A stretch of DNA of 64,000 bases from Pseudothauera hydrothermalis (GTDB taxonomy: Bacteria > Pseudomonadota > Gammaproteobacteria > Burkholderiales > Rhodocyclaceae): NCBI RefSeq assembly GCF_003345255.1, contig NZ_CP029331.1, positions 744,001 through 808,000 on the forward strand, in the 5' to 3' direction. The notes beneath the pieces were generated by a model, which worked only from the letters and a program-made list of their open reading frames with translations, did not search any database and was not told where the DNA came from. Below, piece by piece: positions 59,361-64,000 of this stretch. The position numbers and the translations under genes are program-made. The number at the start of each line of letters is the position of its first letter. Position 1 is the first letter of the stretch.

Positions 59361-60323
59361 TCAGCCTGCGAGGCGGTCGAAGTGTCGCAGCAGCCGTTGT
59401 GGCAGCCAGTCGATATGGCCGGGGAAGGCGCCAGATAGAAAGCCCACATGACCGCCGTGCGGCGGACACTCGAAGTGCACCGCATCGGATAGCTCGGCTG
59501 GCTGAGGCAGGGCGGCTTGCGGCACAAAAGGATCGTTGGCAGCGTTGAGCAGCAAGGTGGGAACATGAATCGCGCGCAGCCACGGTTTGCTCGAGGCGCG
59601 TTGCCAATAGTCGTCGGCACCGGCGAAGCCATGCACCGGACCGGTATAGGCGTCGTCGAATTCATACAGTGTGCGCGCCCGGCGCACCCGCTTGGCATCG
59701 AACAGCCCGGGATAGCGGGCGTGCTTGGCGAGTGCCTTGGCACGCAGCGTGGAAAGAAAGTGCGCGCTATAGAGTCGGTTGAAACCCCGGCCCAGCGCGT
59801 GGCCGGAGATGGTCAGATCGAGCGGCGCGCAGATGGCCGCTGCGCCGGCCAGCAGTCGGCAGGCGTCCTGTTCGCGTTCGCCCAGCCATTTCAGTAACGC
59901 ATTGCCGCCCAGCGACACGCCAGCGGCAAACAGCGGCGCACCGCCGGCCAGCGCGGCGAGGCGGCGCAAAATCCAGTCGATTTCAGCGCTGTCGCCCGAA
60001 TGGTAGGCGCGCGCTAAGCGGTTGGCCTCACCAGAACAGCCGCGAAAATGCGGAACCACCCCGCGCCAGCCGCGCTCCGCCAGCGCACTAAGCAGCGCGC
60101 GGGCATAGTGCGAGCGGCTGCTGCCTTCCAGGCCGTGGAACAGCGCTACCAGCGGACGTGTGGCATCTGCGGTGTCGGCCAGCCAGTCGAGGTCGATGAA
60201 ATCGCCGTCCGGGGTCTCCCAGCGCTCCCGGCGCAGCGCAGGCAGTGTGCCTTTGCGCATCAGCGGCCAGATGGTTTGCGCATGGCCGCCGGGCAGCCAG
60301 GCGGGCGACTGGAAGGCGCTCAA
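59361..60323 (-). CDS. yheT: YheT family alpha/beta hydrolase
   Basis: Predicted esterase-like hydrolase, 320 residues. It begins with the family hallmark PAWLPGGHAQTIWPL; the nucleophile elbow is GVSLGGNALLKWLGE and the late histidine is in PHGGHVGFLSG. The natural substrate is unknown. It overlaps the gene upstream by 4 bases, so the two are translationally linked. Confidence 0.92.
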   Translation of the reverse strand: MSAFQSPAWLPGGHAQTIWPLMRKGTLPALRRERWETPDGDFIDLDWLADTADATRPLVALFHGLEGSSRSHYARALLSALAERGWRGVVPHFRGCSGEANRLARAYHSGDSAEIDWILRRLAALAGGAPLFAAGVSLGGNALLKWLGEREQDACRLLAGAAAICAPLDLTISGHALGRGFNRLYSAHFLSTLRAKALAKHARYPGLFDAKRVRRARTLYEFDDAYTGPVHGFAGADDYWQRASSKPWLRAIHVPTLLLNAANDPFVPQAALPQPAELSDAVHFECPPHGGHVGFLSGAFPGHIDWLPQRLLRHFDRLAG

Positions 60324-60751
60324 TGCACTAGGTGTGGGATATCTTGTCCGACCAGTTCGGCCAAGTCGGGCAAGGGGGAAGCGTGGTGCATGACCATGCG
60401 CCAGCCGACAGCTCCCCGGGTATAGACATTGGTGGCGACCATCGGCGTCTGCAGGCGGTCGTCGCCTGCCAGTGCCACATGTTCCAGCACATTGTGTACC
60501 GCCAGCATCATGCTGGCACTGACCACTTGATGCGAGGTGCGCACGATCAGCCGGGTGCCGGCGGCAAAGAGTTGGCGCCAGGCTTCGCGCACTTCAGACA
60601 GGCCTGTCAGACGCGGGCCGCCCGGATGAACGCAGACGACTTCGTCGTCTTCCGACCACACCGCCATCATCGCGTCCAGGTCGGCGCGCGCCAGTGCGTC
60701 ATAAAACGCGGCTTCGACATCGGCAGCGGAGGTGAAGATGGGTTTGTTCAC
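60320..60751 (-). CDS. SnoaL-like / DUF4440 protein
   Basis: 143-residue protein of the NTF2-like fold (AFYDALARADLDAMMAVWSEDDEVVCVHPGGPRLTG). Such proteins include small enzymes and ligand-binding scaffolds; no function can be assigned. It overlaps yheT by 4 bases and probably shares its transcript. Confidence 0.85.
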   Translation of the reverse strand: MNKPIFTSAADVEAAFYDALARADLDAMMAVWSEDDEVVCVHPGGPRLTGLSEVREAWRQLFAAGTRLIVRTSHQVVSASMMLAVHNVLEHVALAGDDRLQTPMVATNVYTRGAVGWRMVMHHASPLPDLAELVGQDIPHLVH

Positions 60752-60819
60752 AACGCTCGGGCTCCTTGGTGGTCATGCAAACCGAGGCTTTGCCGCCTCC
60801 GTCGTCGATCCGCCTCGGC

Positions 60820-61020
60820 TCAGTGGTGGCCTTTGGGACGCTCGCCGGTGAATACGTAATGCGTGCTGCAATAGGGGCAGATCGCTTCGCCTTCTTTGAG
60901 CACGTCGAGAAACACACGCGGATGGCGCGCCCACAGCGGTGCCCCCGGTTGCGGGCAATGCAGCGGCAGGTCGGCTGCGGTGACCTGCACCGCTTCGCTT
61001 TTGTTGGTGTTTTCAGCCAT
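60820..61020 (-). CDS. zinc-finger CHCC domain protein
   Basis: 66 residues. The CHCC zinc motif seen in bacterial relatives of complex I subunit NDUFS6 is present: Cys in LHCPQPG, His in ARHPRVF, and CPYC. Starts 12 bases after the ilvE stop, on the same strand. Role unknown; often found beside ilvE in betaproteobacteria. Confidence 0.88.
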   Translation of the reverse strand: MAENTNKSEAVQVTAADLPLHCPQPGAPLWARHPRVFLDVLKEGEAICPYCSTHYVFTGERPKGHH

Positions 61021-61032
61021 TGCGGACCTCTT

Positions 61033-61953
61033 TCAGACGTAGGCAAGCCAGTGTTCATATTCCGGCGCGCGGCCATTGACCACATCGAAAAAACGCGCCT
61101 GGATGCGGGTGGTGATCGGGCCGCGCTTGCCTTCGCCGATGATGCGGTCATCGAGCTCGCGGATCGGCGTGACCTCGGCCGCGGTGCCGGTAAAGAAAGC
61201 TTCGTCGGCCAGATAGATGTCGTCGCGGGTCAGGCGTTTGGCCTGCACCGTCATGCCAAACTCACGGGCGATTTGGATTACCGAGTCGCGGGTAATACCG
61301 GTCAATGCCGAGGCGATTTCGGGTTCAAAGATCTGGCCGTCTTTGACGATGAACAGGTTTTCCCCGGCGCCTTCGGCGACAAAGCCCTGCGTGTCCAGCA
61401 ACAAGGCTTCATCGTAGCCTTGCCGGGTGACTTCGAGATTGGCAAGGATGGAATTGGGGTAGGTGGCGGCAACCTTGGCCCGCGGCATGGTGGCATTGAC
61501 ATGGTGGCGGGTGTAGGAGGAGGTCTTTACCCGGATGCCTTTTTCCAGTCCTTCTTCACCCAGATAAGCGCCCCAGGGCCAAGCGGCGATGGCTACATGC
61601 ACCGAGGCGCCGATTGTGGAGATGCCCATCTTTTCCGAGCCGTAGAAAGCCAGGGGACGCAGATAGCAGGATTCGAGCTTGTTGGCGCGCACCACTTCTT
61701 TTTGCGCTTCCATCAGCTCTTCCTTGCTGAAGGGAATCTGCATCATGTAGATCTTGGCCGAATTGATCAGGCGCTGGGTGTGTTCGGCCAGCCGGAAGAT
61801 CGCGGTACCCCGTGCGGTCTTGTAGGCGCGCACCCCTTCGAATACGGCCAAGCCGTAGTGCAGGGAGTGGGTCAGCACATGGGTGGTGGCTTCGCGCCAC
61901 GGAACGAGTTTGCCGTCTTGCCAAATGAAACCGTCGCGGTCTGCCATCGACAT
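61033..61953 (-). CDS. ilvE: branched-chain amino acid aminotransferase
   Basis: PLP enzyme interconverting branched-chain amino acids and 2-oxoacids. 306 residues. The PLP lysine is in RAKVAATYPNSILAN and the signature EGAGENLFIV follows. The N-terminal WREATTHVLTHSLHYG is typical of class IV aminotransferases. It could also supply 2-oxoacids to the oxidoreductases at 28-41 kb, though it is far from them. Confidence 0.95.
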   Translation of the reverse strand: MSMADRDGFIWQDGKLVPWREATTHVLTHSLHYGLAVFEGVRAYKTARGTAIFRLAEHTQRLINSAKIYMMQIPFSKEELMEAQKEVVRANKLESCYLRPLAFYGSEKMGISTIGASVHVAIAAWPWGAYLGEEGLEKGIRVKTSSYTRHHVNATMPRAKVAATYPNSILANLEVTRQGYDEALLLDTQGFVAEGAGENLFIVKDGQIFEPEIASALTGITRDSVIQIAREFGMTVQAKRLTRDDIYLADEAFFTGTAAEVTPIRELDDRIIGEGKRGPITTRIQARFFDVVNGRAPEYEHWLAYV

Positions 61954-62032
61954 GATCTGAATCTCCAGCGTATTGGGTTGTGCGAGTTACCCGCCAGCCG
62001 GCGGGGGTAGGCGCGCAATTCTAACCCAAAGC

Positions 62033-62060
62033 CCGTGTGCCGCACTGGGGCGGCACACGG
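62033..62060. terminator. hairpin between the mscS and ilvE genes
   Basis: CCGTGTGCCGC (62033-62043) and GCGGCACACGG (62050-62060) form a perfect 11-bp stem with a 6-base loop. Read on the minus strand it follows the mscS stop, and TTTGGG comes next, a weak T tract. It probably ends the mscS transcript. Confidence 0.5.
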
Positions 62061-62082
62061 ATGGGGGCGCTGGTCACGTTCT

Positions 62083-62931
62083 TCAATTGGCGGCCGCTGG
62101 CGCACGGCCTTGGACCAGGTGCACGGTGCGCTGCGGGAAGGGAATGGTGATTCCGGCCGCCTCCAGGCGTTCTTTGGCCAGCTCTTGCAGTTCGAAATAG
62201 GTCGGCCAGAAGTCCGCGGTGCCAGTCCACATGCGCAGCGAAAGATTCACCGAACTCTCACTCAGTGCGGCCAGCCACACTACGGGCGCGGGGTCTTTGC
62301 GCACACGCGGGTCTGCGTGGGCGAGTTCCAGCAAAATGCTGCGCGCCAGCTTCACGTCGTCGTCATAGGCAATGCCGATGTTCAAATCCACCCGGCGGGT
62401 TTCCTGGCGCGAGTAATTGACCACACTGCCGTTGGATAGAATTCCGTTTGGAATCACCACGGTTTTGTTGTCCGGGGTCAGCAAGACGGTGTGAAAAATC
62501 TGGATTTGGCTGACGGTGCCGCCCATGCCTTGGGCTTCGATGTATTCGCCCACTTTGAAGGGACGGAAGATCAAGATCAGCACGCCGCCTGCAAAATTCG
62601 ACAGGCTGCCCTGCAGCGCCAAACCGATGGCCAAGCCTGCAGCGCCGATCATGGCGATGAATGAAGTGGTTTCCACCCCCGCCATGCCGGCCACGCTGAC
62701 CAATAGCAGAATTTTCAATACGATGCCCAGCAGACTGCCCAGAAAGCCATGCAGTGTCGGGTCGACGCCACGTCTGGCCAGCAGGGCCAGCAGGCCTTGG
62801 TTGAGTTTGCCGACCAGCCACCAGCCGATCATCAGGGTCAGCAAGGCGAGCAGCAGCCGGCCGCCGTACTGCATGAGTATCGGCAGCCAGGTTTCTTGCA
62901 TGCGGTTGAACATGCTGTTTACGTCTTCCAT
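62083..62931 (-). CDS. MscS-type mechanosensitive channel
   Basis: Tension-gated channel that releases solutes on hypo-osmotic shock. 282 residues, the length of E. coli MscS. Three transmembrane segments are followed by the pore helix AGLAIGLALQGSLSNFAGGVLI and the beta domain with FKVGEYIEAQGMGGTVSQI. GAGGAG precedes the ATG at 62929-62931; the frame further upstream is not used. Confidence 0.94.
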   Translation of the reverse strand: MEDVNSMFNRMQETWLPILMQYGGRLLLALLTLMIGWWLVGKLNQGLLALLARRGVDPTLHGFLGSLLGIVLKILLLVSVAGMAGVETTSFIAMIGAAGLAIGLALQGSLSNFAGGVLILIFRPFKVGEYIEAQGMGGTVSQIQIFHTVLLTPDNKTVVIPNGILSNGSVVNYSRQETRRVDLNIGIAYDDDVKLARSILLELAHADPRVRKDPAPVVWLAALSESSVNLSLRMWTGTADFWPTYFELQELAKERLEAAGITIPFPQRTVHLVQGRAPAAAN

Positions 62932-63039
62932 CGGAACTCCTCGCTGTAATCGTCTCGGGCTTGCCGATTGTCGCACTTGAGCGCGGCAGCGCAAACCGCA
63001 AGGCGCCTGATCCTGCGCGCGCGATGACCGCCTTTACGC

Positions 63040-63050
63040 GCTAGAATCGC
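63040..63050 (+). promoter_or_regulatory. -10 element of the NudJ-like gene
   Basis: GCTAGAATCGC, the same 11-mer as before dnaX and proS. It ends 12 bases upstream of the first ATG, leaving a very short leader. No clear Shine-Dalgarno. Confidence 0.45.
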
Positions 63051-63062
63051 GGCTTTGCACGG

Positions 63063-63527
63063 ATGCAGACGATGGCGCGGGACTGGAAACCCAATGTGAC
63101 CGTGGCGGCAGTCATCGAGCGCGACGGACGCTTTTTGCTGGTGGAGGAAGAGACCGCCGAGGGGCTGCGTTTCAACCAGCCGGCCGGACATTTGGAAGCG
63201 GGAGAATCGTTACCAGCCGCCAGTGTGCGCGAAACATTGGAAGAAGCCGCGTACCACTTCGTGCCCGAATATCTGGTTGGTATTTACCAATGGCCGCGTC
63301 CGCAAGGCGATCTGACCTATTTGCGCTTTGCGTTTGGCGGCCGGGTCAGTGGCCAGGAGCCGGGCCGCGTGCTGGACACCGGCATCGTGCGGGCAGTGTG
63401 GCTCACCCCGGACGAGATGCGCGCTTGCCGCGAGCGCCATCGCAGTCCGCTGGTGATGCAGTGCGTGGACGATTGGTTGGCCGGTCGCCGCTATGCGCTG
63501 GAGCTGATTCGCCACTACGACGCATGA
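63063..63527 (+). CDS. NudJ-like Nudix hydrolase
   Basis: Nudix phosphatase, 154 residues, similar to NudJ, which acts on nucleotide and thiamin pyrophosphate phosphoesters. The Nudix box is GHLEAGESLPAASVRETLEE followed by AA, where the consensus has a glycine after the EE pair plus one; the four catalytic acidic/basic residues remain. Start may be ATG 63063 or ATG 63072. The stop overlaps the next gene as ATGA. Confidence 0.88.
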   Translation: MQTMARDWKPNVTVAAVIERDGRFLLVEEETAEGLRFNQPAGHLEAGESLPAASVRETLEEAAYHFVPEYLVGIYQWPRPQGDLTYLRFAFGGRVSGQEPGRVLDTGIVRAVWLTPDEMRACRERHRSPLVMQCVDDWLAGRRYALELIRHYDA

Positions 63528-64000
63528 GGCGGCTGTGCGGCATTTGGTTGGCTGTGGCGGCGCTGTCGGCGCAGGCCGATGCGACCGTCGCCGTTTGCTA
63601 CAACTACGGTTGCGCCGAGCGGGCGCAGGTGGTGTTTGCCGACGACGAGCTGGAGGCGGCCGATGCCCGCCTGCGCCAAGCCGGCAGTGCGGCCGAGGAG
63701 CGTGCGCTGCTGGCTGGCGTGCTCGGCGGGTTGTACCGCATTGCCGGCGAGCGATCGCCAGTGGGGGCGGACCGCGCCGGCAACCTGGCCGATTGGGGGG
63801 TGCATGGCCGTATGGATTGCATCGACCACTCGACCAGCACCACTGCGTTGCTCGAATTGCTGGCCGCACGGGGCAGTCTGCGCTATCACAAGGTGCTTGC
63901 GCCGGCGCGTCGCAGCCGTTTTCTTTTCCAGCATTTTGCCGCGGTCATCGAAGAGCTCGCCCCGCCCGCCCCGCTTGCCGCGCCGGTCAAGGTGCCGGAC
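63524..64000 (+). CDS. secreted protein of unknown function, C-terminus cut off by the window edge
   Basis: 159 residues are visible with no stop. A signal peptide (LCGIWLAVAALSAQADA) is followed by VCYNYGC, a helical region, and a motif-like stretch GRMDCIDHSTSTTALLELL. Four cysteines and conserved-looking His/Asp suggest an enzyme or metal site, but I do not recognise a family. Its start overlaps the Nudix stop, so the two are co-translated. Confidence 0.7.
   Translation, partial: MRRLCGIWLAVAALSAQADATVAVCYNYGCAERAQVVFADDELEAADARLRQAGSAAEERALLAGVLGGLYRIAGERSPVGADRAGNLADWGVHGRMDCIDHSTSTTALLELLAARGSLRYHKVLAPARRSRFLFQHFAAVIEELAPPAPLAAPVKVPD

Overview
This 64 kb window looks like a piece of a GC-rich betaproteobacterial chromosome. 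A member of the Rhodocyclales (Thauera/Azoarcus-like) fits best, although no rRNA gene is present to confirm it. Support comes from the petABC-sspAB neighbourhood, the fused indolepyruvate oxidoreductases, a CIRCE-controlled groESL operon, and bc1, SspA/SspB and YheT proteins of proteobacterial type. No rRNA, tRNA, CRISPR array, insertion sequence or prophage was seen. The content is mostly core housekeeping genes with metabolic and regulatory islands between them.

Layout. 1-2361: a ZIP metal transporter cut by the window edge, cyclopropane fatty acid synthase, and the region upstream of dnaX. 2362-9216: dnaX-ybaB-recR, the cytochrome bc1 operon petABC, then sspA-sspB, whose 3' end overlaps a convergent glycosyltransferase. 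10378-16498: a hemerythrin with an ornate promoter, a glycine-zipper envelope protein, a DadA-like dehydrogenase, fbp, tamA and an orphan cheD. 16500-18750: groES-groEL with a sigma32-like promoter and a CIRCE operator. 18975-28012: a TctD/TctE-type two-component system, a CBS-DUF294 protein, ogt, and a GldA / fused GldF-GldG / DUF4340 ABC system. 28331-42933: an amino-acid catabolism island with two fused 2-oxoacid (indolepyruvate-type) oxidoreductases, two Lrp/AsnC regulators, a leucine-type dehydrogenase and a sodium:amino-acid symporter. A lytic transglycosylase, proS and rppH lie among them. 43056-49211: fetAB-like exporter genes, an aldehyde dehydrogenase and a complete TRAP transporter. 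49326-64000: dinB, a DUF1538 / PII-like / CBS cassette, a PduO-type cobalamin adenosyltransferase, alaS, a PAS-GGDEF cyclase, algC-like phosphomutase, yheT, ilvE, an MscS channel, a NudJ-like hydrolase and a secreted unknown protein cut by the edge.

How the parts work together. The 28-43 kb island reads as a route from imported amino acid (symporter) to 2-oxoacid (dehydrogenase) to acyl-CoA plus reduced ferredoxin (oxidoreductases). Lrp-type regulators sit beside it. One oxidoreductase promoter region carries a perfect FNR/Anr box, which suits an oxygen-sensitive enzyme. The other carries two identical AT-rich near-palindromes 40 bp apart. The symporter is preceded by a short ORF that has the better ribosome binding site and ends in an ATGA overlap with the symporter start.

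The best candidate for an undescribed system is the three-gene cassette at 50.5-52.8 kb: an internally duplicated DUF1538 membrane protein, a PII-like protein and a two-CBS protein. Its layout suggests a transporter or channel gated by nucleotide-sensing partners.
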